DNA of 64,000 nucleotides from Flagellimonas okinawensis (GTDB taxonomy: Bacteria; Bacteroidota; Bacteroidia; Flavobacteriales; Flavobacteriaceae): positions 930,001-994,000 of the forward strand of contig NZ_JARFVA010000001.1 in NCBI RefSeq assembly GCF_029194005.1, given 5' to 3'. A program made the position numbers and the translations under genes. A model generated the notes under the pieces. It ran no database searches, was not told where the DNA came from, and saw only the letters and a program-made list of their open reading frames with translations. Below are positions 1 to 8,312 of this stretch, one piece after another. The stretch's first letter is position 1, and every line of letters starts with the position of its first letter.

Positions 1-22
1 TCAAATATCGATCGTGAATTGA

Positions 23-955
23 CTATTTCACGTTCATTAATTCCACATCAAATACCAAAGTTGCATTTGGAGGTATTACGCCCCCTGCCCCAGTGCTTCC
101 GTATGCCAAGTGCGAAGGAATCACAAATCGTGCCTTGTCCCCTACTTTTAAAAGAGCAATACCTTCGTCCCAACCTGGGATGACCTGTCCAACACCCAAA
201 GCAAAATCGATAGGCTGTCTTCTCTTATAAGATGAATCGAAAACCTGTCCATTGGCCAAAGCTCCTTCATAATGCACAGATACTGTTTTACCTTTCTCTG
301 CCTTGGCTCCACTACCGTTTTGAATTATTTTATATCTCAATCCGCTATCGGTTTTATCAAAACCTGCAGCCAATTTCTCCAATTCGGCCTCCGCTTGTGC
401 TTTCTGCTCGGCAATACGCTTTTCCCTTGCGCCCTCAAAAGTTCTAAAGGCCTCGATAGCGTTCCATTTTTTGGCTTCCTCTCCAACACGTACAATTTCC
501 AGACTTTCTATAGCGTCACCTTGAGCAATGGCATCAACAACATCCTGTCCTTCTTCAACTTTACCAAAAACAGTGTGTTTGTTATCCAACCAAGGAGTAG
601 CAACATGTGTGATAAAAAACTGGCTCCCATTGGTTCCCGGTCCAGCGTTGGCCATGGACAATACTCCTGGCCCATCATGTTGTAGCTCTGGATGGAATTC
701 ATCATCAAATTTATAACCTGGGTCACCGGTACCCGTTCCTGTCGGGCATCCTCCCTGAATCATAAAATCTGCGATAACCCTATGGAATTTTAATCCATCA
801 TAATAAGGTTTACCCTGTGGTTTTACACTGTTTTCCATGTTACCTTCGGCCAGTGCAACAAAATTACCTACCGTTCCCGGTGTTTTATCATGGGTAAGCT
901 TTACCAATATTTCGCCTTTGGAAGTATTGAACTTTGCGTAAATTCCGTCTTGCAT
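23..955 (-). CDS. Cyclophilin-FKBP fusion peptidyl-prolyl isomerase
   Basis: Catalyses cis-trans isomerisation of prolyl bonds. The 310-residue protein joins two unrelated isomerase folds. Residues 1-160 are a cyclophilin domain ([13 protein letters not shown] at 57-69, NGSQFFITH at 109-117). Residues 160-200 form a charged helical linker rich in Ala, Glu and Lys. Residues 205-310 are an FKBP domain (VHYEG near 227, [10 protein letters not shown] at 256-265, AYGS at 284-287, IPPNATL at 294-300). There is no signal peptide, so it should act in the cytoplasm. This order corresponds to the dual-family immunophilins known from some Bacteroidota. The start at 955 is followed directly by a cyclophilin strand and fits the family. 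Confidence 0.93.
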   Translation of the reverse strand: MQDGIYAKFNTSKGEILVKLTHDKTPGTVGNFVALAEGNMENSVKPQGKPYYDGLKFHRVIADFMIQGGCPTGTGTGDPGYKFDDEFHPELQHDGPGVLSMANAGPGTNGSQFFITHVATPWLDNKHTVFGKVEEGQDVVDAIAQGDAIESLEIVRVGEEAKKWNAIEAFRTFEGAREKRIAEQKAQAEAELEKLAAGFDKTDSGLRYKIIQNGSGAKAEKGKTVSVHYEGALANGQVFDSSYKRRQPIDFALGVGQVIPGWDEGIALLKVGDKARFVIPSHLAYGSTGAGGVIPPNATLVFDVELMNVK

Positions 956-990
956 TGTATGTTGATTAATAGATTATTAGAATACTAAAT

Positions 991-1019
991 CCTTGGATTT
1001 TTCCAAGGTTGCAAAGATA
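991..1019 (-). promoter_or_regulatory. Leader hairpin and -7 element of the immunophilin gene
   Basis: On the minus strand a TATCTTTG element (1019-1012) matches the Bacteroidota -7 consensus TAnnTTTG. I see no well-spaced TTG for the -33 box. Between it and the start codon lies a perfect 7-bp hairpin (CCTTGGA, loop TTTT, TCCAAGG at 991-1008). It may stabilise the mRNA or affect ribosome entry. The rest of 956-1254 shows nothing I recognise. Confidence 0.4.
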
Positions 1020-1254
1020 GGGCTTTATACAAAATTACCTTGCCACTGTCTTAGCGTTTTTCACCTTTTATCCTTTATGTCTTGTAATTAGCATGATCGG
1101 CCTAGCTGTTCTGTTACTTGATCAAATAAAGGGTTTAAGATTAAAAAGTATCGCTGCATGAAAATAGGACTATGCATAATGTTTCCCGGTATTGTAACTT
1201 GTAACAGATTACATGGGTTTACGTCATATACAAGCCAACCTCTTATATTTTAAT

Positions 1255-1542
1255 ATGGAAGAAAAACCACTTACCGAATTAACCGATCAGGAATTACTTC
1301 TAAAAGCCAACAAGCATAAATCCTATAAAACATACGACGCCTTGGTTGTTGGATTATTGATAGGGATTGCAATTTATAGCACTGTTAAAAATGGATTTGA
1401 CCTACTTACCTTTCTCCCGCTGATCTATATTCCAATAGCTGGCAAAAACAAAAAGACCAGGGAAAAGCTGGACCAACTCATAAAGGAAAGAAATCTATCC
1501 TCTCATATAAAGAATCAGGATTCAAAATCAACAAACGAATAG
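1255..1542 (+). CDS. Small membrane protein, unknown function
   Basis: I do not recognise a named family. The 95-residue product starts with an acidic stretch containing ELTDQELL, then has two closely spaced hydrophobic segments (about residues 30-48 and 52-62) and a basic, hydrophilic tail. This suggests a two-helix inner-membrane hairpin. An upstream ATG at 1213 would add 14 residues, but the ATG at 1255 gives the more natural N-terminus. The next gene begins four bases after the stop codon, so the two are probably co-transcribed. Confidence 0.65.
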   Translation: MEEKPLTELTDQELLLKANKHKSYKTYDALVVGLLIGIAIYSTVKNGFDLLTFLPLIYIPIAGKNKKTREKLDQLIKERNLSSHIKNQDSKSTNE

Positions 1543-1545
1543 CAA

Positions 1546-2169
1546 ATGACCGGACCGGATAAAGACCAAAAGTTCCCTTTGGCACATTACAACAGACTTT
1601 GTTTTCTTAAAAACATCATTACCAATCCAAATATCATTGTTGGCGACTACACCTATTATGATGATTTTGAAAACGTGGAAAACTTTGAAAAAAACGTCAA
1701 GTATCATTTTGACTTTATTGGCGACAAACTCATTATAGGTAAGTTTTGTATGATTGCTTCAGATGTTAAGTTTATTATGAACGGGGCCAATCATCTTACC
1801 GAAAGCCTATCCACCTATCCTTTCTCCATATTTGGCAACGGATGGGAAAAGGCCATGGAAGGAAAAACCTATCCGCAAAAAGGTGACATTAACATAGGAA
1901 ATGATGTTTGGATAGGATACAACGCCACCATAATGGCCGGTGTTACTATTGGTGACGGTGCAATAATCGCCACAAACTCCACTGTGGTAAAAGATGTAGA
2001 ACCCTATTCCATTGTAGGAGGTAACCCGGCCAAGGAAATCAAAAAGCGCTTTTCCGAGGAAACCATTGCAAAGCTTTTAGAGTTGGAATGGTGGAATTGG
2101 GATATTGAGAAAATAACGGCCAATGTTCAACATCTCACCGATAACAAAATCGAAGGACTCTTGTCTTAA
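1546..2169 (+). CDS. CatB/Vat-type xenobiotic O-acetyltransferase
   Basis: A left-handed beta-helix (hexapeptide repeat) acetyltransferase of 207 residues. It belongs to the xenobiotic acetyltransferase group containing Vat (streptogramin A) and CatB (chloramphenicol) enzymes, which move an acetyl group from acetyl-CoA to a hydroxyl. The N-terminal MTGPD, the stretch IIVGDYTYYDD (30-40), FIMNGANH with the likely catalytic His83, YPFSIFGNGWE, GNDVWIGY and YSIVGGNPAKEIKKRF all match the Vat/CatB pattern, and length is normal. It starts four bases after the preceding small membrane protein. Real substrate is unknown: chromosomal homologues in environmental bacteria are not always resistance genes. 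Confidence 0.85.
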   Translation: MTGPDKDQKFPLAHYNRLCFLKNIITNPNIIVGDYTYYDDFENVENFEKNVKYHFDFIGDKLIIGKFCMIASDVKFIMNGANHLTESLSTYPFSIFGNGWEKAMEGKTYPQKGDINIGNDVWIGYNATIMAGVTIGDGAIIATNSTVVKDVEPYSIVGGNPAKEIKKRFSEETIAKLLELEWWNWDIEKITANVQHLTDNKIEGLLS

Positions 2170-2238
2170 CATAAAGAACCTCAATGATTTTAAAAAATAT
2201 TACTATTTTTAAGTGTCGTTAACCTTTAACCATTAACA

Positions 2239-2628
2239 ATGAAAATCAAATACAGAAATAGATATTTGAACATCAATCTAGCTTTGGGCCTAATGTGGCT
2301 TGTTTGGTTTATGGTTACCTACTTTACATCGGAAGAAATCAATTGGTCCGATTATGGTTTAGGCCTATTTTCCCTCGTTTATTTCGGCTGGTATTTTTAT
2401 CAGAGACACTATAAATACCTGACCATTACAGAGACAACAATTAAAGTGAACAGGCCATTTGGGAAAAAAATGAATCTCAGTGATATAGATAGGATTCGCA
2501 AGTTTGCAGGCGATTACATTTTGAAAACGGACAAAAATGAATTGGTTATAAATACCAAGATAGTTGATTCAGACTCTCTTACAGATTTGGATGCCGAGCT
2601 ACAAAAATTGAATGTGACCTGGCATTGA
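2239..2628 (+). CDS. Two-helix membrane protein with PH-like domain, unknown
   Basis: A 129-residue protein with two hydrophobic segments (about residues 12-29 and 39-54) followed by a soluble C-terminal part. That part has the alternating beta pattern of small bacterial PH-like domains (YLTITETTIKV, then KMNLSDIDRIRKF, then DYILKTDKNELVINT). I infer an inner-membrane protein with a cytoplasmic PH-like module. The function is not recognised. It stands alone, 69 bases after the acetyltransferase gene. Confidence 0.6.
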   Translation: MKIKYRNRYLNINLALGLMWLVWFMVTYFTSEEINWSDYGLGLFSLVYFGWYFYQRHYKYLTITETTIKVNRPFGKKMNLSDIDRIRKFAGDYILKTDKNELVINTKIVDSDSLTDLDAELQKLNVTWH

Positions 2629-2655
2629 AAATCAAAAACCCCAATATTCTAATCA

Positions 2656-3279
2656 GTGCGAGTCCACTTTTTTCTCATATCCTTCATACTACTTCAAACG
2701 GCAAATCTGCATCTTGAAAACAATTCTGGCACTACTTCGCTCTGTGAAAAACTTCAAGCAATGGCAATCTCCGACCAAAAGTATAGAGGTCCCAGTCAAA
2801 AACCTTTAGAAGTATATCCATCGGTTCTGGATTCTTTGATTAAGGCCAAAGGATACACCAAGCAAACTTTTGAACTTCTACCCGAACTAGAACAAGGCAA
2901 GCTGAAGCATTTGGCCTTTAAACTACTGTCCCGACACCTTACACCTAAAATGGCAGAGCATAAATCCTATGCCAAAAAACAGAAACGCATCGATGCCGCA
3001 AACACCAAGAAACTCATAGAAATTGTACTAGAGCATGGCTGGGTAACCAAAAATAGCCTGGATTGCAAGGGAAAGTTTACCACGGCTTTAATATTTCGAC
3101 ATGCCCCAGAAAAATATCGGACACAAGTACGGAATCTTATAGAGAGGGAGAAAGAAGCTCAAAGAATTTCAGCATATGAATATTATATCATCGACAATCA
3201 CCTAAAAGGAAGACCACCCCTCACCAAAGGCCGTTCAGATTTTCCAAATCAATCTTGGTTCCTTAGTGATTCCAGGTAA
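2656..3279 (+). CDS. Exported protein, possible divergent DUF6624 relative
   Basis: A 207-residue protein with a GTG start and an N-terminal hydrophobic segment (HFFLISFILLQTANL) that looks like a signal peptide without a lipobox. The rest is hydrophilic and helical. The stretch ISAYEYYIIDNHLKGRPP resembles the region YGLLVDRVNLNTGLP of the next gene, so the two may be diverged tandem paralogues; this copy lacks the YGTQ signature. It begins 27 bases after the preceding stop codon. Function unknown. Confidence 0.5.
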   Translation: MRVHFFLISFILLQTANLHLENNSGTTSLCEKLQAMAISDQKYRGPSQKPLEVYPSVLDSLIKAKGYTKQTFELLPELEQGKLKHLAFKLLSRHLTPKMAEHKSYAKKQKRIDAANTKKLIEIVLEHGWVTKNSLDCKGKFTTALIFRHAPEKYRTQVRNLIEREKEAQRISAYEYYIIDNHLKGRPPLTKGRSDFPNQSWFLSDSR

Positions 3280-3318
3280 CTTTTTAGGGTTTTAATCAAA
3301 TTACCAATCAAAATCAAA

Positions 3319-4005
3319 ATGAAAATACATTATTACGCGTTGTTCTTTTGTCTTCTGATAGCTAGTTGTAAAGGAAAAAGCTCCGCAGAAATAGAAAAAG
3401 AAGAAAAAGTTGTTTTTGACCAAAGCTTGGCAGACGAACTAGAACGCATGGCCGAGGTTGACCAAATTGCAGCATATATTCCCCAAGGAAAATACACTGA
3501 AATGTCCCAAGAAGAGTGGAAATCATTCAAGGACAGCGTATTTACGACCCATCAAAAACGATTGACCCAAATCTTTGATAAGCATGGTTTTGTAGGGTTT
3601 GATCTTGCAGGAGAAAATGGTTCCAATAATTTCTGGCTAATGGTTCAGCACTCGGACCATGCACCAGATTTTCAGAAGAAAGTATTACAACAAATGAAAA
3701 TTGCCGTAGACCATAATAATGCGTCACCGAGCAACTATGGACTGTTGGTAGATAGGGTCAACTTAAATACAGGACTACCTCAAGTATATGGAACCCAAGT
3801 AGATTACAGATTCGATGTTTGCCAAGCTTTCCCTAAAAATCTCAAGGACAGTGCAAACGTGAATCAAAGAAGAAGCGAAATTGGACTTCCTCCTTTGGAG
3901 GAATATTTAAATAGAATGTCTAAAATGCACTTTGAAATCAATAAAAAAATATTTTTGGACAAAGGAATCAAAGGCCCAAAATTATACGAGATTGATGATC
4001 AATAA
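3319..4005 (+). CDS. DUF6624-family lipoprotein
   Basis: A 228-residue lipoprotein. The signal peptide ends in the lipobox IASC (Cys at about residue 17), so it should be anchored in the envelope. The C-terminal half carries features I associate with DUF6624: YGLLVDRVNLN, then VYGTQVDY, then a tail resembling NVNQRRSEIGLPPLEEY. The family has no established function. The gene lies 39 bases after the previous, possibly paralogous, gene. Confidence 0.65.
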   Translation: MKIHYYALFFCLLIASCKGKSSAEIEKEEKVVFDQSLADELERMAEVDQIAAYIPQGKYTEMSQEEWKSFKDSVFTTHQKRLTQIFDKHGFVGFDLAGENGSNNFWLMVQHSDHAPDFQKKVLQQMKIAVDHNNASPSNYGLLVDRVNLNTGLPQVYGTQVDYRFDVCQAFPKNLKDSANVNQRRSEIGLPPLEEYLNRMSKMHFEINKKIFLDKGIKGPKLYEIDDQ

Positions 4006-4093
4006 GAATTGTGGTTTAATCCGTTAATTTTTTACTTAAATATTTTTAGTACAGTACTTTAAAAGTTAATTTAGTTGACCTAATACGTTTTTC

Positions 4094-4378
4094 ATGACCA
4101 TTCAAAAAAGACAGATTGTAATTCTATCCTCCGTTTTGGCTCTACTTGCCATACCCTTTATTGCCATGCAATTCTCATCCGAAGTACAATGGTCACTTTT
4201 CGACTTTATAGTGGCAGGGGGATTGTTAACGGTTTTGGGCTTTACCATAGACCTTGCCCTTAAAAAGATTACAGGCACCAAAAGAATCATGGCAGTTGCA
4301 ACCATCGTCTTATTTTTTCTACTTATATGGGCCGAACTGGCAGTAGGTGTTTTTGGTTCTCCACTAGCAGGAAGCTAA
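4094..4378 (+). CDS. Small three-helix membrane protein, unknown
   Basis: A 94-residue, very hydrophobic protein with three predicted membrane helices (about residues 8-26, 34-54 and 65-87). The short loop between helices 2 and 3 is basic (LKKITGTKR). I recognise the general type as common in Bacteroidota, but not a function. It has its own 5' region and no obvious partner. The 145 bases after it, up to 4523, contain nothing I can support. Confidence 0.6.
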   Translation: MTIQKRQIVILSSVLALLAIPFIAMQFSSEVQWSLFDFIVAGGLLTVLGFTIDLALKKITGTKRIMAVATIVLFFLLIWAELAVGVFGSPLAGS

Positions 4379-4523
4379 TGGAGTAAGACAAAGTGCAAAA
4401 CATATTAGCTATCTAACATTCTAAAATTTTTGTTAAATAGTCGGCCGCTACTTAAAATAGGGCATTTCTGCATATTCCCGTTCCACAAAATTTGCTGATC
4501 TTTAGGACTTTTAACTGGCACGA

Positions 4524-5087
4524 ATGGGCAAAAGGAAGAAGCAAGCCAAAGTATTACGCATTTTTAGAAAAGTACACCGAACTACAGGAGCATTATTATT
4601 TATATTTTTCTTTTTTATATCGGTTTCCGGACTTCTTTTAGGCTGGAAAAAGAATTCCAACGGATACATTATTCCCAAAACACAAAAAGGCACCACAACC
4701 GACCTTAAAAAGTGGTTGCCCGTGGATAGTCTGCATACTATCGCTTGCAACACCTTACACAATGACGTTTCAGCTGACCTATCGGCAGAAATAGACCGAA
4801 TTGACATGAGAAAGGAAAAAGGCTCCGTTAAATTTGTCTTTGTTGATTCCTATTACGAAATCCAACTGGATGGAGCTACCGGAGAAGTACTTTCCATAGG
4901 AAAACGCAGGTCGGATTTTTTGGAAAATATTCACGATGGTTCTATAGTGGATGATTTTTTGGGAACCGATGGCTATGTTAAGCTAGTATATTCCAGTGTT
5001 ATGGGGGTATCGCTATTGATCTTCACAATTACTGGGTTTTGGCTATGGTACGGTCCAAAAAGGATGAGAAAGGCCAGTAAAGAGTAG
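4524..5087 (+). CDS. PepSY-associated membrane protein
   Basis: A 187-residue protein with an N-terminal helix preceded by the typical sequence FRKVHRTTGALLF, an extracytoplasmic region, and a C-terminal helix (about 152-172) ending in a basic tail. The arrangement matches short PepSY-TM proteins, which often accompany iron or siderophore uptake and membrane electron transfer. The periplasmic part contains a PepSY-like strand (YYEIQLDGATGEVLSIGKR). No uptake gene is adjacent, so its partner is unknown. Confidence 0.8.
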   Translation: MGKRKKQAKVLRIFRKVHRTTGALLFIFFFFISVSGLLLGWKKNSNGYIIPKTQKGTTTDLKKWLPVDSLHTIACNTLHNDVSADLSAEIDRIDMRKEKGSVKFVFVDSYYEIQLDGATGEVLSIGKRRSDFLENIHDGSIVDDFLGTDGYVKLVYSSVMGVSLLIFTITGFWLWYGPKRMRKASKE

Positions 5088-5099
5088 GTACAAAAAAAA

Positions 5100-5124
5100 C
5101 CGCCCAACCCTATAGATTGGACGG
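5100..5124. terminator. Intergenic hairpin, probable terminator
   Basis: CCGCCCAA and TTGGACGG form a stem with one mismatch, between the convergent PepSY gene and the M28 peptidase gene. T-rich sequence follows on the plus side and an A-run precedes it, so it could serve both strands. Confidence 0.6.
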
Positions 5125-5142
5125 CCTTTAAAATTTAATTTT

Positions 5143-6540
5143 TTATCCTTTGATTTTTTTGGATGGGATGGTTCCGTATTTATCGATTAAATACACCAAA
5201 CTGGCCATGGTGGCAGCTCCCAATTCAAGTTCACGTTTATTCACATGCTCAAAAGTATCGTTCTCGGCATGGTGATGGTCAAAATACCGTTGTGTATCAG
5301 GACGCAATCCTGCCAATACCATTCCTTCTTCCTTTAACGGACCTATATCGGCACCGCTTCCACCCTTGTAAAACATGTGGATCAAATATGGTTCGAACAA
5401 CTCACGCCAACCCTGAATTTGTGCTATATTTTCTTCGGAGGCGTCAATGGAAAAACCTCTAGGGGTAAATCCACCAGAATCACTCTCTAGGGCAAATACG
5501 TGCTGTTCCTTTTTATTTCGAGCTACCTCAGCGTACTTATTGCCTCCGCGCATTCCGTTTTCCTCGTTCATAAACAAGACTACACGCAAGGTTCTTTTCG
5601 GTTTATATCCGGTCTCTTTTAAAAGCCTCAATACATCCATACTTTGCACGCAGCCCGCACCATCATCGTGGGAACCATCGCCCAAATCCCATGAATCTAA
5701 ATGTCCGCCTACGACCATAATTTCATTTGGAAATTCACTGCCCGTAATTTCTCCGATTACATTGTATGACTCTACATCTTCCAACTGTTTACAGTTCTGT
5801 TTAAAGTAGAACTTGGCATCTGGATTAAGCTTTAGCGTTGCACTTAACAATTCCGCACCATTGGTACTAATGGCAGCTGCAGGTATACGATTGCTTACCG
5901 GAGTGTCTCCATATCCCATAGACCCTGTATGTGGATAATCGTCCAACCTCAGGTTCATGGAACGCACGATTACCCCAAGAGCTCCGTACTTACCTGCTTC
6001 GGCAGCACCGGAATAGCGTTGGTCCACACAACCTGAATAAGCGGAAAATGTATTGATCAATGTAGGATCCATTGGACGATTATAGAAAACTATCTTTCCT
6101 TCAATATTTTCCCTGCCCAATTTTTCCAAATCTTCAATACCGCTGACTTCAACAACACTGGCCTTAAGGCCGCCCGAAGGAGTTGAAACGGAACCTCCAA
6201 GTGCACAAATGGGCACATTGGTGGTTAATCCCGGTTTGGTCTCAAAATAAGCAAATTCAGGTACGCCCCTCACCCATTTGGGCACCATTACAGGCTGTAA
6301 CCATACTTTGTCCAACCCCAAGGAATCGAGTTGTGCTTTTGTATAGTCCACAGCTTGTTGAGCTTGGACGGAACCTGAAAGACGCCCTCCAATTTGATTG
6401 GAAAGATAATTTAGCCAATCATAGGCCTTGCCATTGGTCAGGGCTTTATCATAAATTGCTTTGATCTGTTTTTCGTCCTCGGTCTGAGAAAAAAATGGGG
6501 TGCTGACCAACAAAAAGGCCAAAATCAGGACTGTTCTCAT
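5143..6540 (-). CDS. Secreted M28-family zinc aminopeptidase/carboxypeptidase
   Basis: A 465-residue exported peptidase with an N-terminal signal peptide ending near FFSQ. The layout resembles carboxypeptidase Q: an N-terminal part, a protease-associated (PA) insert around residues 115-245, and the catalytic M28 domain. Zinc and catalytic residues are visible in GGHLDSWDLGDGSHDDGAG (first His, bridging Asp), FMNEENGMRGG (catalytic Glu pair), ALESDSGG, and the His of FDHHHAENDTFEHV. It probably releases amino acids from peptides in the periplasm. Its ATG overlaps the stop codon of the PPK2 gene (ATGA), so the two are translationally coupled. Confidence 0.9.
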   Translation of the reverse strand: MRTVLILAFLLVSTPFFSQTEDEKQIKAIYDKALTNGKAYDWLNYLSNQIGGRLSGSVQAQQAVDYTKAQLDSLGLDKVWLQPVMVPKWVRGVPEFAYFETKPGLTTNVPICALGGSVSTPSGGLKASVVEVSGIEDLEKLGRENIEGKIVFYNRPMDPTLINTFSAYSGCVDQRYSGAAEAGKYGALGVIVRSMNLRLDDYPHTGSMGYGDTPVSNRIPAAAISTNGAELLSATLKLNPDAKFYFKQNCKQLEDVESYNVIGEITGSEFPNEIMVVGGHLDSWDLGDGSHDDGAGCVQSMDVLRLLKETGYKPKRTLRVVLFMNEENGMRGGNKYAEVARNKKEQHVFALESDSGGFTPRGFSIDASEENIAQIQGWRELFEPYLIHMFYKGGSGADIGPLKEEGMVLAGLRPDTQRYFDHHHAENDTFEHVNKRELELGAATMASLVYLIDKYGTIPSKKIKG

Positions 6541-7421
6541 GTGGTTTCTTTTTCCAGTTCTTGTTTAAAGGATTCTAAATTAGCTTTTATTTCATCGTCC
6601 AGCTCCGGTTCCTCTATATCTTTATACTTTTTTAACGCTTCCATCATTATAGATGCCACTATTACCCTTGCAGCTTTTTTATTGTCCGCGGGAATAACAA
6701 ACCAAGGTGCATGCTCCTTGGATGTTTTGTTGAGTGCCTCTTCATAACAAGCTTCATATTGATCCCACAATTTTCGCTCCTCCAAATCTCCGGGTGAGAA
6801 TTTCCAGTTCTTTTGTTTTAAGTGTATTCTTCTCAACAAACGGTTTCGCTGCTCTTCTTTGGACAGATGAAGGAAGAACTTAAAAATAATGGTTCCATTT
6901 TGGGCTACATGCTCCTCAAATTCATTGATTTGCTGATATCTCTTTTTCCAAAAATCCTCCGTTATGTCATCAACAGAATTCACATTGGGCAGGTTTTCTG
7001 CCATAATATATTCCGGATGTACTTTGGTGACCAAAACATTTTCATAGTGGGTACGGTTGAAAACTGAAAATTTCCCTCTCTCGGGCAATGCGATATAGTG
7101 ACGCCATAAATAGTCGTGCTTTTTTTCCAATGTAGATGGCACCTTAAAACTATGCACAACCACTCCCCTCACATTAAAATCCTTGAAAACTTCACGGATT
7201 AAACTATCCTTGCCCGCAGTATCCATACCCTGAAGACAAACGAGTACTCCATACTTTCCGTGCGCATACAAGGTATCCTGGAATTCGCCCAAATTCTTGC
7301 GTACACGTTTCAATTCTTTTTTAAGTTCTTTCTGGGTTGCCCCAAAATCCTCATAGGTAGCCTTGTCCGATAGTTTTACCGAATTGTTGACCTTATAGCT
7401 TTCCGTATTGATTTCTTTCAT
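6537..7421 (-). CDS. Polyphosphate kinase 2 family phosphotransferase
   Basis: Transfers phosphate between polyphosphate and nucleotides. The 294-residue single-domain protein has a P-loop (GMDTAGKDSLIREVF, about residues 65-79) and the lid/Walker B region VFNRTHYENVLVTKVHPE. This form corresponds to the group annotated as polyphosphate:nucleotide phosphotransferase (class III-like PPK2). No signal peptide, so cytoplasmic. It is first in a two-gene unit with the downstream M28 peptidase, joined by a 4-base ATGA overlap. The functional link between the two is not obvious. Confidence 0.9.
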   Translation of the reverse strand: MKEINTESYKVNNSVKLSDKATYEDFGATQKELKKELKRVRKNLGEFQDTLYAHGKYGVLVCLQGMDTAGKDSLIREVFKDFNVRGVVVHSFKVPSTLEKKHDYLWRHYIALPERGKFSVFNRTHYENVLVTKVHPEYIMAENLPNVNSVDDITEDFWKKRYQQINEFEEHVAQNGTIIFKFFLHLSKEEQRNRLLRRIHLKQKNWKFSPGDLEERKLWDQYEACYEEALNKTSKEHAPWFVIPADNKKAARVIVASIMMEALKKYKDIEEPELDDEIKANLESFKQELEKETT

Positions 7422-7601
7422 GGGAATGAATATAATTCTTTTTGAACACTACTTCAACACCGATTTAAAATGTGCAGTTCGTCGATGATTTTACCGCTTA
7501 TGGTGTAAGATTGTTCTTTAATCGATCTATTTGTCCCCAACAACCTTGATAGTGTAATTTTATGAAAATCAGTTACGCAAAGTCCCAAATCTAAAAGCGT
7601 T

Positions 7602-8312
7602 ATGAAAAACAGAAAGGTTATCCTACTGATAGTCTTAGCTATAGGCTTTGTAAGCCATTGGCTAATGTCTTTTTCCACTCTCCCTGCAAATGCTTGCCAA
7701 TATGCTAGCACCAATCTGGAATATATTAAAAGTAAAATCCAACAGGCTGTTACCGCCAAGGATTTGAACATGGCCAAATACCATGCATACAAGGCTTTGA
7801 ACGGTATTGAAAAAACAAAAGGCAACTTTTTGGATTGTGGCTGTGAGGGAGCCATTGAGAGTTTGGAGACCACACTCGACCATTTAAAAACGGCAACAAG
7901 AGCCGATGGATTGCGACAGTCTAAAACCGCCTTGCACAAAGCTCTGGAAAACACCATTATAGGCATGAACGTGCTTGAAGAATTTGAGCATCAAACCTCT
8001 AGTAGTTACGGCAGTAACGTACTGGTTATGAACACCAAAGATGTTTTGGACTTTCAGAGCGGCACGTTATTGACGCAAGGAGCAGCGGTAAAAAAACAAG
8101 TGCACCAATGTTTATTGAGCTTTGAATCTTCTTTGGACAAAGTGGTCTCGGATGTGGATTGCAAAGATGCCAATAGGTTTATCAGCAATATTTATGAGGA
8201 AGCACGTTTGACCTTACTGAACAGCAATCTATCCCAACATAAAAAAGAATACCACCAAAGGGTTAAAACCTTGGCAGAAGAGGCTCTGGAAAAACTAGGG
8301 GATTGTAATTGA
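7602..8312 (+). CDS. Exported helical protein, unknown function
   Basis: A 236-residue protein with an N-terminal signal or anchor helix (VILLIVLAIGFVSHWLM). The remainder is almost entirely alpha-helical with several Cys residues (NACQYAS, LDCGCEGA, VHQCL, VDCKDAN, GDCN), which suggests disulfides in the periplasm. I do not recognise the family. The stop codon abuts the 3' end of the convergent response-regulator gene at 8313, with no room for a separate terminator. Confidence 0.6.
   Translation: MKNRKVILLIVLAIGFVSHWLMSFSTLPANACQYASTNLEYIKSKIQQAVTAKDLNMAKYHAYKALNGIEKTKGNFLDCGCEGAIESLETTLDHLKTATRADGLRQSKTALHKALENTIIGMNVLEEFEHQTSSSYGSNVLVMNTKDVLDFQSGTLLTQGAAVKKQVHQCLLSFESSLDKVVSDVDCKDANRFISNIYEEARLTLLNSNLSQHKKEYHQRVKTLAEEALEKLGDCN

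Noticed and set aside
7454..7966. 170-codon minus-strand frame overlapping the 7602 gene
   Set aside because: The plus-strand gene has a signal peptide and a regular helical pattern; the minus frame has no recognisable domain and runs through the intergenic region.
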